Source: Roseomonas acroporae
GTDB lineage: Bacteria > Pseudomonadota > Alphaproteobacteria > Acetobacterales > Acetobacteraceae
Length of the DNA stretch: 64,000 nt
Direction of reading: 5' to 3'
Assembly (NCBI RefSeq): GCF_023223525.1
Contig: NZ_JALPRX010000002.1
Coordinates: 1 to 64,000, forward strand
Shown: positions 34,018 through 42,955 of the stretch, one piece after another
Layout of the letters: each line of letters starts with the position of its first letter
How positions within the stretch are numbered: position 1 is the first letter of the stretch
Position numbers and translations under genes: made by a program
The notes under the pieces: generated by a model
Databases searched by the model: none
What the model saw: only the letters and a program-made list of their open reading frames with translations
Told to the model about the DNA's origin: nothing

Positions 34018-34089
34018 TCGGCTCTCCGTGGTGGGGCAGATCGGCGATCTGCGCTGTGGGTGATGGGGGTGCGGCGGGGCGCGGCCGCC

Positions 34090-35697
34090 TCAGCCCGCCG
34101 TCGCGGGCGTGGCCTGGGACGCGGCGTGGGGCGCGGCCTGGGGCGCAGGCGTGGCGAGGTAGCGTTCCTTCAGGATCCGGCGCAGCAGCTTGCCGGTCTC
34201 GCTGCGCGGCAGGCTGTCCGCGAACTCCACCGAGCGCGGGCATTTCGGCCCGGCCAGCCGCTCGCGGCAATGGGCGATCAGCGCGGTGGCCAGCGCCGGG
34301 CCGGGCTCGGCGTCGTCGGCGGCGCGCACCACCGCGTGCACCGCCTCGCCGAATTCCGGGTGCGGCACGCCGACCACCGCCACCTCGGCCACCGCCGGGT
34401 GGTGCGCGAGCGCCTGCTCGATCTCCCACGGATAGACGTTGACGCCGCCCGAGAGGATCAGGTCGGCACGCCGGTCGCTGAGGTAGAGGTAGCCGTCCGC
34501 GTCGAGATGGCCGAGATCGCCGTAGGTGCCGCGCCCCTCGGCGTCGAAGGCGGCCTCGGTCTTCTCCGGCGCGTTGTGGTAGCGGAAGCGCGTGCCGTTG
34601 CGGAACCAGACGTTGCCGATCACGCCCTGCGGCACCTGCTCGCCCGCCGCGTCGAGGATGAACACCTCGCTGTCGAAGGCGCGCCCGACCGAGCCCCGGT
34701 GCGCCAGCCATTCGTGGCTGTCGATCACCGTGCCGCCGACGGATTCCGAGCCGGCGTAGTACTCGACCAGGATCGGCCCCCACCAGTCGATCATCGCCTG
34801 CTTCACCGCGACCGGGCAGGGGGCGGCGGCGTGGATGGCGACGCGGTGGGTGGACAGGTCGTGGCGCCGCCGCGTCGCCTCCGGCAGGCCGAGCAGGCGC
34901 ACGAACATGGTCGGCACCCACTGGCTGTGCGTCACGCCGAAGCGCTCGATCAGCGCCAGCGCCGCCTCGGCGTCGAATTTCCGCATCACCACCACGCTGC
35001 CGCCGAGGTCCAGCGTGCGCGTCACGTAGCGGTGCGGCGCGGCGTGGTAGAGCGGCGCGGGCGAGAGGTACACGCTGTCCCGCGCGAAGCCGTAGGCGCG
35101 CAGCCAGTTGGGCGTCCAGTCCGGCTTGTCGGCCCGGTCGCCCGGCAGCAGGTCGCGGCGGATGCCCTTGGGCAGGCCGGTGGTGCCGGAGGAGTAGAGG
35201 AATTCCCGCCCCAGCGGCCGGTCCCCGGGCAGTTCGGCGGGCGCCGGGTATGCCGCCAGCGCCGCCTCGTAGGACTGGTAGCCCGGCAGGCCGGCGCCGG
35301 TCGCGAAGCGCGGCAGCCCCTCGGCGATGCCGCCTTCCTGCACGGCGGCGGCGAGCGCCGCGAGCGCCGGGCTGGTCACCAGCAGCCGGGCACCGCTGTC
35401 GGCCAGCATGTAGGCCACCTCGGGCACGCGCAGATGCGTGCTGAGCGGCGTGTAGTACAGCCCGGCCCGGCGCGCCGCGTAGGCCAGCTCCAGCATCGCC
35501 GGCCCGTTCTCCAGCAGCAGGCAGATGCCGTCGCCCGGTTGCAGCCCGAGGCCGATCAGCCACTGCGCCGCGCGGTTGGCGCGCGCGTCCAGCGCCGCGT
35601 AGGTCAGGGCGGCATCATCCGGCGTGGCTTCCGCGTCCGGGAACCAGGCGGCGACCTTGTCAGGCTGCTCCGCGGCCCAGCGCGCCAGATGATCCAT
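34090..35697 (-). CDS. AMP-binding acyl-CoA synthetase
   Basis: The 535-residue protein is an adenylate-forming ligase: P-loop YSSGTTGLPKGI (about 168-179), the A5 region EYYAGSESVGGTVI, hinge region GHLDADGYLYLSDRRADLILSGG and the C-terminal catalytic Lys in LPRSETGKLLRRILKE. It activates a carboxylic acid as acyl-AMP and then acyl-CoA. A purine-rich GGAGAGGAAGGG precedes the ATG at 35697. It heads the minus-strand operon with the DUF35 and thiolase genes, and diverges from the Bug receptor and a second ligase. An acid imported by or related to that receptor may be its substrate, which is inference. Confidence 0.92.
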   Translation of the reverse strand: MDHLARWAAEQPDKVAAWFPDAEATPDDAALTYAALDARANRAAQWLIGLGLQPGDGICLLLENGPAMLELAYAARRAGLYYTPLSTHLRVPEVAYMLADSGARLLVTSPALAALAAAVQEGGIAEGLPRFATGAGLPGYQSYEAALAAYPAPAELPGDRPLGREFLYSSGTTGLPKGIRRDLLPGDRADKPDWTPNWLRAYGFARDSVYLSPAPLYHAAPHRYVTRTLDLGGSVVVMRKFDAEAALALIERFGVTHSQWVPTMFVRLLGLPEATRRRHDLSTHRVAIHAAAPCPVAVKQAMIDWWGPILVEYYAGSESVGGTVIDSHEWLAHRGSVGRAFDSEVFILDAAGEQVPQGVIGNVWFRNGTRFRYHNAPEKTEAAFDAEGRGTYGDLGHLDADGYLYLSDRRADLILSGGVNVYPWEIEQALAHHPAVAEVAVVGVPHPEFGEAVHAVVRAADDAEPGPALATALIAHCRERLAGPKCPRSVEFADSLPRSETGKLLRRILKERYLATPAPQAAPHAASQATPATAG

Positions 35698-35772
35698 CCT
35701 CGGCCCTTCCTCTCCTCCCACCCGGCTTGCCGCCGCTGTCGTGGCGGCAAATTGGGCCAGCGGGACGGAGCG

Positions 35773-35820
35773 CGTCAATCTCGCCGAGCAAAAAATCCGT
35801 ACCGCAGAGCGGAATTGACG
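35773..35820. promoter_or_regulatory. Mirrored TTGACG boxes in the divergent promoter region
   Basis: CGTCAAT (35773-35779) and ATTGACG (35814-35820) form a 7-bp inverted repeat separated by 34 bases, between the divergent ligase operon and the receptor operon. Each half reads as a -35-like TTGACG pointing at its own operon. No strong -10 follows either. The A-rich centre (GCAAAAAATCC) would suit a shared operator. Confidence 0.4.
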
Positions 35821-35902
35821 TGGTCTGCCGGAGGGGGGAGGCTGGTGGGCAAGGAGCAGCGGCGCCCGGCCTGCCGGGCGGCCGACGAGGGAGAGACGAA
35901 CC

Positions 35903-37006
35903 ATGATCGGAACCGTGCCCGGACCCTGTCCACCCACGCCCGACCCCGCTCCGGGCAACCCCGCTCCGGGCAACCCCGCTCCGGGCTCCGCCCTGGGCGA
36001 CCACGCTCCAGACAGGCCCGCGCCGACCCGGCGCCGCCTGCTGGCCGGCCTCGGCGGGCTGGCGCCCCTCGGCCTCGCCGTGCCGCGGCGCGGCGCCCGC
36101 GCCGACGCGCCCTGGCCCGCCGGCCAGACCGTGGCGATCGTCATCCCCTACGCCCCCGACGGCGCGCCCGACATCCTGGCGCAGGTCATCACGCGCGGCG
36201 TCGGCGAGCGGCTGGGCGGCAATTTCGTGATGGACCACAAGCCCGGCGCCTCCACCACCCTCGCCGCCCGCGCCGTGGCGCGCGCGAAGCCCGACGGGAT
36301 GACCCTGCTGATGGGCACCGTCGTCACCTTCACCACGGCGCCGCACGCGCTGCGCAACCCGGGCTTCGACGCGCTGGCCGACTTCGCCCACGTCACCATG
36401 ATCGCCGACACGCAGTACCTGCTGGTCGCCAACCCGCGCTGGCCGAGCCTCGACGCGCTGGTGGCGGAGGCGAAGCGGCGCCCGGGCCAGCTCTCCTACG
36501 CCACCTGGGGCGTCGGCACGGCGGCGCACCTGCTGATGGTGGACCTCGCGGCGCGACAGGGCATCGAGCTGCTGCACGTGCCCTACAGCGGCTCGCCGCC
36601 CGCGCTGACCGATACCATCGCCGGCCGCACCGACCTGATGTTCTCCACCTACGCCCCGGCCAAGCCGCACGTGGAGAGCGGCCGGCTGCGCGCCTTCGCC
36701 ATCCCCTCGGCGCGCCGCGCCGCCAGCCTGCCGGACGTGCCGACCATGGCCGAGATCGGCGTGCCCGACTTCGTCTCCAGCGGCTGGTTCTGCCTCTCCG
36801 CGCCCCTCGGCACGCCGGCGCCGATCCTGGCGCGGCTGGAGACGGCCCTGGTGGAGAGCTTCACCGAGCCCGCCACGCGGGCGCGGCTCGACGGGCTCGG
36901 CCTCGCCACGGTCGAGTGGGGGCCGGTGGCGCTGCGCGAGCGCATCGCGCGGGAATCGGCGCAGAACAAGGTGCTGATGCGCCGGGCGGGGATCGAGCCG
37001 GAATGA
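35903..37006 (+). CDS. Bug/TctC-family tripartite tricarboxylate transporter receptor
   Basis: The 367-residue protein has a Tat-like leader (PTRRRLLAGLGGLAPLGLAV, cut near ADA) preceded by a Pro-rich stretch with three copies of NPAPG from a 15-bp repeat (35945-35989). The rest is a Bug receptor: VAIVIPYAPDGAPDILAQVI, GGNFVMDHKPGASTTLAARAVARAKPDG, LLHVPYSGSPPALTDTIAGR and DVPTMAEIGVPDF. Such proteins bind carboxylates in the periplasm. No TctA/TctB membrane genes are in the window, so it is an orphan, as is common for this family. GAGGGAGAGACG precedes the ATG. The stop overlaps the start of the next ligase (ATGA). Confidence 0.92.
   Translation: MIGTVPGPCPPTPDPAPGNPAPGNPAPGSALGDHAPDRPAPTRRRLLAGLGGLAPLGLAVPRRGARADAPWPAGQTVAIVIPYAPDGAPDILAQVITRGVGERLGGNFVMDHKPGASTTLAARAVARAKPDGMTLLMGTVVTFTTAPHALRNPGFDALADFAHVTMIADTQYLLVANPRWPSLDALVAEAKRRPGQLSYATWGVGTAAHLLMVDLAARQGIELLHVPYSGSPPALTDTIAGRTDLMFSTYAPAKPHVESGRLRAFAIPSARRAASLPDVPTMAEIGVPDFVSSGWFCLSAPLGTPAPILARLETALVESFTEPATRARLDGLGLATVEWGPVALRERIARESAQNKVLMRRAGIEPE
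35945..35989. repeat. 15-bp tandem repeat inside the Bug receptor gene, three copies
   Basis: Three 15-bp units (CCCGCTCCGGGCAAC, the third partly changed) encode repeated PAPGN before the Tat motif, lengthening the leader. Confidence 0.85.
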
Positions 37007-38595
37007 CGACGCCGCCCGACGCCGCCATCCCCGCCCCGCCGGCCATGGCCACGGCCGGGGTCACGATCGGCCATCTCGCCCTGCAGGGCCTCGCGCGCCG
37101 GCGCGACCGGCCGGCCTTCGTGCAGGACGGACGTGCCTGGAGCCGCGCCGCGATCGCCGACGCCATCCTCTCGATGGCCCGCGCGCTGCGCACCCTCGGC
37201 CTGCGCCCGGGCGAGGGCGTCTCGGCGCTGGTCGCCAACCGGCCGGAGGCGTTCGTGCTGCGCACCGCGGCCCAGCTCGTCGGCTGCCGCTACACGGCGC
37301 TGAACCTGATGGCCGGGCCCGAGGACCTCGCGCACATCCTGCAGGATGCCGAGATCCGCCTGCTCGCGCACGACCCCGACCAGGCCGGGCGCGCGCACGC
37401 CGCCGCCGAGGCGGCCGGCTGCCCGCTCGTCCTCTCGCTCGGCGGCGGCGAGGGGCGGCGGCGCGACCTGCTGGAGGCGGCGGCGCACGAATCCGCCGAT
37501 CCCTTCCCGCCGCTCGCCCGCGAATTCGACCTCGGCCAGCTCTCCTTCACCGGCGGCACCACGGGAAGGCCGAAGGGCGTGATGCTGCCGCACCGCTCGC
37601 TCGTGCAGTGCGCGATGATGATGCTGGCCGAGTACGACTGGCCCGCCGCGCCGCGCATGCTGCTCGCGACGCCGATGAGCCACGCCGCCGGCTCCATGGT
37701 GGTGCCGACGCTGCTGAAGGGCGGCACGGTGCACGTCCTCTCCCGCTTCGAGCCGGAGCGGTTCATCGAGGCGGTCGAGCGCGACGGCGCCAATTGCGCC
37801 TTCGGGGTGCCCACCATGATCCGCGCCCTGCTCGCCGCCCCCGGCCTCGGCCGGGCGCGGATGCGCAGCATGGAGACCTTCATCTACGGCGCCTCGCCCA
37901 TCGCCCCCGCCACGCTGCTGGAGGCGATGGAGCGCATCGGCCCCTGCTTCATGCAGCTCTACGGCCAGACCGAGGCGCCCAACACCATCTGCTGCCTGCG
38001 CCGCGCCGACCACGACCCGGCCCGCCCGGACCTTCTCTCCTCCTGCGGCCTGCCCATGGCCGGCGTCTCGGTGCGGCTGCTCGACGAGGCGGGCAACGAC
38101 GTGCCGGAGGGCGAGCCGGGCGAGCTCTGCGTGCAGGGCCGGCTGGTGATGGACGGCTACTGGAAGCGCCCGGCCGAGACGGCGGAGGCGCTGCGCGGCG
38201 GCTGGCTGCACACGGGCGACGTGGCGCGGCGCGACGCCGACGGCTACCTGCACATCGTCGACCGCCGCAAGGACATGATCATCTCGGGCGGCTTCAACGT
38301 CTATCCGCGCGAGGTGGAGGACGCCCTCGCCACCCATCCGGAGGTCGCCGCCTCGGCGGTGATCGGCGTGCCGGACGCGCACTGGGGCGAGGCGGTGGCT
38401 GCCTTCGTGGTGCCGCGCGCCGGCTGCGCGCCCTCGCCCGAGGCGCTGGCCGAGCACGTCGCCGCGCGCAAGGGCAAGGTGCAGGCGCCGAAGCGCGTGG
38501 TGTTCGTGGACGCGCTGCCGACCACGCCGGTCGGCAAGGTGGACAAGAAGGCGCTGCGCGCGCCCCATTGGGGCGAGGGGCGCCAGGTTGGCTGA
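37003..38595 (+). CDS. Class I adenylate-forming acyl-CoA ligase
   Basis: The 530-residue protein has all landmarks of fatty-acid/aryl-CoA ligases: SFTGGTTGRPKGVML (about 180-195), MQLYGQTEAPNTI (A5), GDVARRDADGYLHIVDRRKD (A7-A8), GGFNVYPREVEDAL, and the final Lys in LPTTPVGKVDKKALR (about 513). It activates a carboxylic acid to its CoA ester. Its ATG overlaps the stop of the Bug receptor (ATGA), which strongly suggests it acts on the compound that receptor binds. It is followed by the nitroreductase gene with its own ribosome site 90 bases on. Confidence 0.93.
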   Translation: MTTPPDAAIPAPPAMATAGVTIGHLALQGLARRRDRPAFVQDGRAWSRAAIADAILSMARALRTLGLRPGEGVSALVANRPEAFVLRTAAQLVGCRYTALNLMAGPEDLAHILQDAEIRLLAHDPDQAGRAHAAAEAAGCPLVLSLGGGEGRRRDLLEAAAHESADPFPPLAREFDLGQLSFTGGTTGRPKGVMLPHRSLVQCAMMMLAEYDWPAAPRMLLATPMSHAAGSMVVPTLLKGGTVHVLSRFEPERFIEAVERDGANCAFGVPTMIRALLAAPGLGRARMRSMETFIYGASPIAPATLLEAMERIGPCFMQLYGQTEAPNTICCLRRADHDPARPDLLSSCGLPMAGVSVRLLDEAGNDVPEGEPGELCVQGRLVMDGYWKRPAETAEALRGGWLHTGDVARRDADGYLHIVDRRKDMIISGGFNVYPREVEDALATHPEVAASAVIGVPDAHWGEAVAAFVVPRAGCAPSPEALAEHVAARKGKVQAPKRVVFVDALPTTPVGKVDKKALRAPHWGEGRQVG

Positions 38596-38685
38596 TCCAG
38601 GCCGGGTCGGATCGGCGCGGCCCGCGCCGCCACGGCCGCGAGGATGACGGGCCCGCCCGCCCGCGGGTCCCATGGAGGATCGAGG

Positions 38686-39396
38686 ATGCAGAACAGCGGC
38701 TCCGCCGACCTGCCGGTGCATGACCCCGCTTCCGTCGACGCCGCGCTGCGCGGCCGCCGCTCGGTGCGCGCCTACCTGCCGCGGCCGGTGGACCGCGCCC
38801 TCGTCGAACACCTGCTCGCCCTGGCGGCACGGGCGCCGAGCGGCACCAACATGCAGCCCTGGCGCGTCCACGTCGTGACCGGCGCGGCGCGCGAGCGGCT
38901 GTGCGACGCGGTGGAGGCCGCCTTCCTGGCCGGGGCAGGGGAGGGCGAGTCCGAATACCGCTACTACCCGAAGGAATTCTTCGAGCCCTACCTCTCGCGC
39001 CGGCGCAAGGTGGGCTGGGACCTGTACGGGCTGCTCGGCATCGCGCGCGGCGAGACCGCGCGGATGCGCGCGCAGCACGCCCGCAATTTCCGGTTCTTCG
39101 GCGCGCCGGTGGGCATGGTCATGACCATCGACCGGCGGCTGGAGATCGGCTCCTGGCTCGATTACGGCATGTTCCTGCAGGGGCTGATGACGGCCGCCGT
39201 GGCGCACGGCCTCGGCACCTGCCCGCAGGCCGCCTTCGCCGGCCAGCACCGCACCATCCGCGAGCACCTGCCGCTGGCGGCCGAGGAGGTGGTGGTGTGC
39301 GGCATGGCGCTCGGCTACCCCGACTGGGGCGCCACGGTGAACCGGCTGGTGACGGAGCGGGTGCCGGTGGGGGAATTCGCGACCTTCCACGGATAG
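38686..39396 (+). CDS. Nitroreductase family FMN oxidoreductase
   Basis: The 236-residue protein has nitroreductase-fold FMN sites: LRGRRSVRAYLPRPVD near the start, RAPSGTNMQPWRVHVV (about 47-62), then a GLMTAAVAHGLGTCPQAAF helix and the C-terminal VVVCGMALGYPDWGA. Substrates range from nitroaromatics to quinones and enones. The ATG at 38686 is preceded by GGAGGATCGAGG; an upstream ATG/GTG at 38644 is less likely. It is the third gene of the receptor-ligase operon and may reduce an intermediate of the same route (inference). Cytoplasmic. Confidence 0.9.
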   Translation: MQNSGSADLPVHDPASVDAALRGRRSVRAYLPRPVDRALVEHLLALAARAPSGTNMQPWRVHVVTGAARERLCDAVEAAFLAGAGEGESEYRYYPKEFFEPYLSRRRKVGWDLYGLLGIARGETARMRAQHARNFRFFGAPVGMVMTIDRRLEIGSWLDYGMFLQGLMTAAVAHGLGTCPQAAFAGQHRTIREHLPLAAEEVVVCGMALGYPDWGATVNRLVTERVPVGEFATFHG

Positions 39397-39406
39397 GCGG
39401 CGCCCA

Positions 39407-39436
39407 GCGGGGCGGTCGGCGGGGCGGTCGGCGGGG
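39407..39436. repeat. 12-bp tandem repeat after the nitroreductase gene
   Basis: GCGGGGCGGTCG occurs at 39407 and 39419 without change, with a partial third copy, in the gap between convergent genes. Confidence 0.75.
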
Positions 39437-39517
39437 TGCCGCGCCCCGGGTGCCACGGGGTAGGGGCTGTCCGCGCGCCGCAACCCTCGGAGACCGCCGA
39501 GGCGGCAGGGACGTCGC

Positions 39518-39538
39518 GGGGAGGGCCCGGCCCTTCCC
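39518..39538. terminator. Hairpin between convergent nitroreductase and chromate genes
   Basis: GGGGAGGG pairs with CCCTTCCC (one G-T wobble) around a 5-nt loop, 4 bases before the stop codon of the minus-strand chromate transporter subunit. It probably terminates one or both transcripts. Confidence 0.45.
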
Positions 39539-39542
39539 GCCG

Positions 39543-40070
39543 TCAGTACCGGAACAGCAGGAACGCCGCCGCCCCGCCGCCGAGCAGCAGGAACGGGCTC
39601 GCCCGCGTCGTCAGCAGCACCGCCGCGGAAACCCCGGCCACGATCCAGGCCAGCACCCCGCCCTCCGCCGCGCTCAGCACGGTGAAGGCCGCCGCCAGCA
39701 CCATCCCGGCCGCCACGGGCGCGAGGCCCAGCTCCACCGCCCGCTGCCAGGGCGCGCCGCGGTAGCGCGTCCACAGCCGCGCCAGCCCGTACACCAGCAG
39801 CGAGGAGGGGGCGAAGATCGCCAGCGAGGCCAGCAGCGCCCCCGCCCAGCCCGCCACCTGCCAGCCCACCAGCGTCACCAGCAGCGAGCCCGGCCCCGGC
39901 GTCATGCGCGAGAGGGCGAACAGGTCGAGGAATTGCGCGTCGGTCAGCCAGCCATAGACGTCCACCGACTGCCGGTGGATGTCGGAGACCACGCTCTGGC
40001 CGCCGCCGACGGTGAGGAAGGAGAGCGGCACGAAGACCAGCAGCAGCCGCAGCAGGACGTTGTCGTGCAT
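39543..40070 (-). CDS. Chromate transporter subunit (ChrA half), second
   Basis: This 175-residue membrane protein is one CHR half domain: LTVGGGQSVVSDIHRQSVD, then WLTDAQFLDLFALSRMTPGPGS and several hydrophobic helices up to the C-terminal LFRY. Short-chain ChrA proteins occur as adjacent pairs that act together, whereas long ChrA fuses both halves. They export chromate by a chromate/sulfate-type mechanism. Its ATG lies 4 bases after the stop of the partner gene, so the two are made together. Confidence 0.9.
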   Translation of the reverse strand: MHDNVLLRLLLVFVPLSFLTVGGGQSVVSDIHRQSVDVYGWLTDAQFLDLFALSRMTPGPGSLLVTLVGWQVAGWAGALLASLAIFAPSSLLVYGLARLWTRYRGAPWQRAVELGLAPVAAGMVLAAAFTVLSAAEGGVLAWIVAGVSAAVLLTTRASPFLLLGGGAAAFLLFRY

Positions 40071-40074
40071 CGGC

Positions 40075-40683
40075 TCAGGCCCTCCGCCCCGCCCGGGCCG
40101 GCGGGTGCAGCGCCGCCCAGGCGATGCTGGCCGGCGCCGCCACCAGCACCACCCAGAGCAGCGGCAGCCGGAAGGCGAAGATCGCCAGGAACACCGCCGC
40201 CATGATCGCGACCGGCATCGCCGAGCGCGCCGCCCGGCGCGCCGCCCGGACGCCCATCTGCAGCGAGAGCCCCACCGCCGCCGCGCCGATGCCGGCCAGC
40301 ACCACGTGGGTGGCGTGGAAGCGCGACAGGTGCGCGAACAGCGCCGCCGCGCCGATCGCCACGAACATGGCCGGCACGACCATCCCGAGCACCGCCACCA
40401 GCGAACCCCGCCCGCCGCGCAGCCGGTAGCCGATCCAGACCGCGAGGTTGACCACGTTCACGCCGGGGAAGGCCTGGGCCAGCGACAGGCCGTTGAGGAA
40501 CTCGGCCTCGTCCAGCCAGCGCCGGTTCTGCACGAACTCCCGCAGCATCCAGCCGGAAAGCCCGCCGCCGAAGCTGGTCAGCCCGATCTTGGCGAAGGCC
40601 AGGAAGATCGCGCCCAGATCGGGCGTCTTGTCGGGCGCCGACACGGCGCCCTCCGTCGTCAAATCGGTCCGCACGCCGGCCAT
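40075..40683 (-). CDS. Chromate transporter subunit (ChrA half), first
   Basis: This 202-residue protein is the N-terminal type of CHR half: FAKIGLTSFGGGLSGWMLRE (about 34-53), RRWLDEAEFLNGLSLAQAFPG, then NVVNLAVWIGYRLRGG and several helices. It forms a pair with the downstream 175-residue half. The ATG at 40683 leaves a short cytoplasmic N-terminus; upstream in-frame codons are low complexity. No chrB or other chromate regulator is adjacent. MgtC is encoded divergently. Confidence 0.88.
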   Translation of the reverse strand: MAGVRTDLTTEGAVSAPDKTPDLGAIFLAFAKIGLTSFGGGLSGWMLREFVQNRRWLDEAEFLNGLSLAQAFPGVNVVNLAVWIGYRLRGGRGSLVAVLGMVVPAMFVAIGAAALFAHLSRFHATHVVLAGIGAAAVGLSLQMGVRAARRAARSAMPVAIMAAVFLAIFAFRLPLLWVVLVAAPASIAWAALHPPARAGRRA

Positions 40684-40937
40684 GCCTCGCTCCACGCCTC
40701 CGCCCCGAAAACGCCGGCACCCCATGATGCCCCCGCCGGGGCGGGCTGCGCAGGGGGCAAAGGGCGCCGGCCGCGCTTCCTCTCCCCGCCGGCCCGGCCT
40801 CGCCGGGCCCGGACCCCGCCAGGCCCGGCGCGGCGCCGTCCGGGCGCCGGGCGCGGGGCCCGATGCCTGCCTGGACGGGGCCGCGCCGACGGGCCATTCA
40901 CGCGGCGGCACCCGCCGCCGCACAGGAGTTCCCACGC

Positions 40938-41654
40938 TTGCCGGCTGTCTCGTTCCTCGGGTCTGGCGCCCTTTCCATCTGCCCCGCGCTGGCGGTGGCC
41001 CTGCTGCTCGGCATGCTGATCGGGATCGAGCGGCAGGTGCGGCAGCGGCACACCGGGCTGAACACCCATGCGCTGGTCTCCCTGGGCGCGGCGGCCTTCA
41101 CCTCGCTCGTCATCCTGATCGAGCAGCAGACGGATATCCGCATGGGCGGCCAGGTCGTCACCGGCATCGGCTTCCTGGGCGCCGGGCTGATCATGCGCGA
41201 CGGGCCGAACGTGCGCGGCCTGGCCGGTGCCGCCACCATCTGGGCGACGGGCGCGGTCGGCACCCTCGCCGGCTACGGCTTCCTCCTGGCGGCGACCGAG
41301 GTCACCGCCTTCGTGCTCGCGGCCAACATCGCCTCCCCCTGGCTGAGCCGGCTCCTCGACCGACGGCTGCCCGCCTTCGAGCTGAGCGAGCGCTACTACG
41401 CCATCATCCTCGAATGCGACGCGCGGCACGAGGCGACGATCCGCGCCCTGCTGCTGCGCTCGCTGCAGGGCCGCCGGCTCGGCCTGCACGGCATGCGCAG
41501 CCGCACCCTGAAGGACCCGACCCGCGTCGAGGTGGAGGCGACGCTGTACACCGCGCGGGACGAGGACGCGGCCGTCGAGCAGCTGGTCGGCGAGCTGAGC
41601 CTGCTGCCGGACATCGCCGCCGCCACCTGGACCACCGGCCTGCCGCCGGAATGA
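40938..41654 (+). CDS. MgtC/SapB family membrane protein, TTG start
   Basis: The 238-residue protein has the MgtC pattern: MLIGIERQVRQRHTGLNTHALVSLGAAAFT, then GQVVTGIGFLGAGLIMRDG and GLAGAATIWATGAVGTLAGYG in four to five helices. A soluble C-terminal ACT-like domain (about 150-238) starts at ERYYAIILECD. MgtC-type proteins influence F-ATP synthase, Mg2+ limitation and phosphate homeostasis; the role of non-pathogen homologues is open. The TTG at 40938 is chosen because ACAGGAG lies 9 bases upstream; the ATG at 40863 has no such site and adds a basic, non-family leader. Confidence 0.87.
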   Translation: MPAVSFLGSGALSICPALAVALLLGMLIGIERQVRQRHTGLNTHALVSLGAAAFTSLVILIEQQTDIRMGGQVVTGIGFLGAGLIMRDGPNVRGLAGAATIWATGAVGTLAGYGFLLAATEVTAFVLAANIASPWLSRLLDRRLPAFELSERYYAIILECDARHEATIRALLLRSLQGRRLGLHGMRSRTLKDPTRVEVEATLYTARDEDAAVEQLVGELSLLPDIAAATWTTGLPPE

Positions 41655-41761
41655 GCCGCGCGGCCCCCGCGGGGCGCGCCGCGCACGCCGCCCCGCCCCT
41701 TGCCTCCCATCCGCCCCGCCCGCAGGCTGCGCCGCAGGCCGCGCCACGAGGACCCCGCCGC

Positions 41762-42937
41762 ATGCCCACCCCGTCTTACGCCACGCCCGACGCCCCGCTC
41801 CCGGCACTCGACCTGCCCTTCGACGCCGAGGCGATGCTTGCCGGGCTGCGCCCCTGGGTGGAGTGCGAGAGCCCGACCTTCGACACCGCCGCCGTCAACC
41901 GCATGATGGACCTCGCCGCGCGCGACCTCGCCCTGCTGGGCGCGCGGGTGGAGCGAATCCCCGGCCGGATGGGCCGCGGCGACTGCGTGCGCGCGCGCTT
42001 CCCGCACCCGCTCGGCGATGCGCCCGGCGTGCTGGTGATGGGCCATCTCGACACGGTCCACCCGATCGGCACGCTCGCCGCGCTGCCCTGGCGGCGCGAG
42101 GGCGGGCGCTGCTACGGCCCGGGCATCTGCGACATGAAGGGCGGCAACTACGTCGCGCTGGAGGCGATCCGCCAGCTCCGGCGCGCCGGCATCGCGACGC
42201 CGCTGCCCATCACCGTGCTGCTGACCAGCGACGAGGAGATCGGCAGCCCCTCGACGCGCGACCTGATCGAGGCCGAGGCCGCGCGCCACCGCCTCGTGCT
42301 GGTGCCCGAGCCGGCGCGCCCCGATGGCGGCGTGGTGACGGGCCGCTACGCCATCGCCCGGTTCAACCTGCGCACCACCGGAAGGCCGAGCCATGCCGGC
42401 TCCTCCCTCGCCGATGGCCGCTCGGCGATCCGCGAGATGTGCCGCCAGGTGCTGGCGATCGAGGCGATGACCACCGAGGCCTGCACCTTCTCGGTCGGCG
42501 TGGTGCATGGCGGGCAGTGGGTGAACTGCGTCGCCACCCATTGCGACGCGGAGTCGCTCAGCATGGCCAAGCGCCAGGCCGACCTCGACCACGCGGTGGA
42601 GCGCATGCTGGCGCTCGGATCGAGCGCGCCGGACGTGACCCTGACCGTGACGCGCGGCGTCACCCGCCCGGTCTGGGAGCCGGACGCGGCGGTGACGGCG
42701 CTCTACGAACGCACGCGCGACCTCGCCCGCCGGCTCGGCTTCGACATCACGGCGCAGAGCGCGGGCGGCGGCTCGGACGGCAACTTCACCGGCGCCATGG
42801 GCATCCCGACGCTGGACGGGCTCGGCGTGCGCGGCGGCGGCATCCACACGCTGGGCGAGTATCTGGAGGTGGACAGCCTGGTGCCGCGCGCCGCGCTGCT
42901 GGCCGGGCTTCTGGCGGGCGGCGGCGGCATCGCCTGA
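41762..42937 (+). CDS. M20 family metallopeptidase (glutamate carboxypeptidase-like)
   Basis: The 391-residue protein is an M20A dizinc peptidase of the CPG2 type. Its ligands and catalytic residues are visible: GHLDTVHPIG (His about 95, catalytic Asp 97), CDMKGG (bridging Asp about 124), TSDEEIGSPS (Glu-Glu about 158-159), VPEPARPDGG (Glu about 183) and GIHTLGEYLE (His about 361). CPG2 removes C-terminal glutamate from folates and related compounds; the substrate here is not known. There is no signal peptide, unlike the two other M20 enzymes in the window. ACGAGGAC lies upstream of the ATG at 41762. Confidence 0.92.
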   Translation: MPTPSYATPDAPLPALDLPFDAEAMLAGLRPWVECESPTFDTAAVNRMMDLAARDLALLGARVERIPGRMGRGDCVRARFPHPLGDAPGVLVMGHLDTVHPIGTLAALPWRREGGRCYGPGICDMKGGNYVALEAIRQLRRAGIATPLPITVLLTSDEEIGSPSTRDLIEAEAARHRLVLVPEPARPDGGVVTGRYAIARFNLRTTGRPSHAGSSLADGRSAIREMCRQVLAIEAMTTEACTFSVGVVHGGQWVNCVATHCDAESLSMAKRQADLDHAVERMLALGSSAPDVTLTVTRGVTRPVWEPDAAVTALYERTRDLARRLGFDITAQSAGGGSDGNFTGAMGIPTLDGLGVRGGGIHTLGEYLEVDSLVPRAALLAGLLAGGGGIA

Positions 42938-42955
42938 GGCGGCCGGGCGGGGCGC

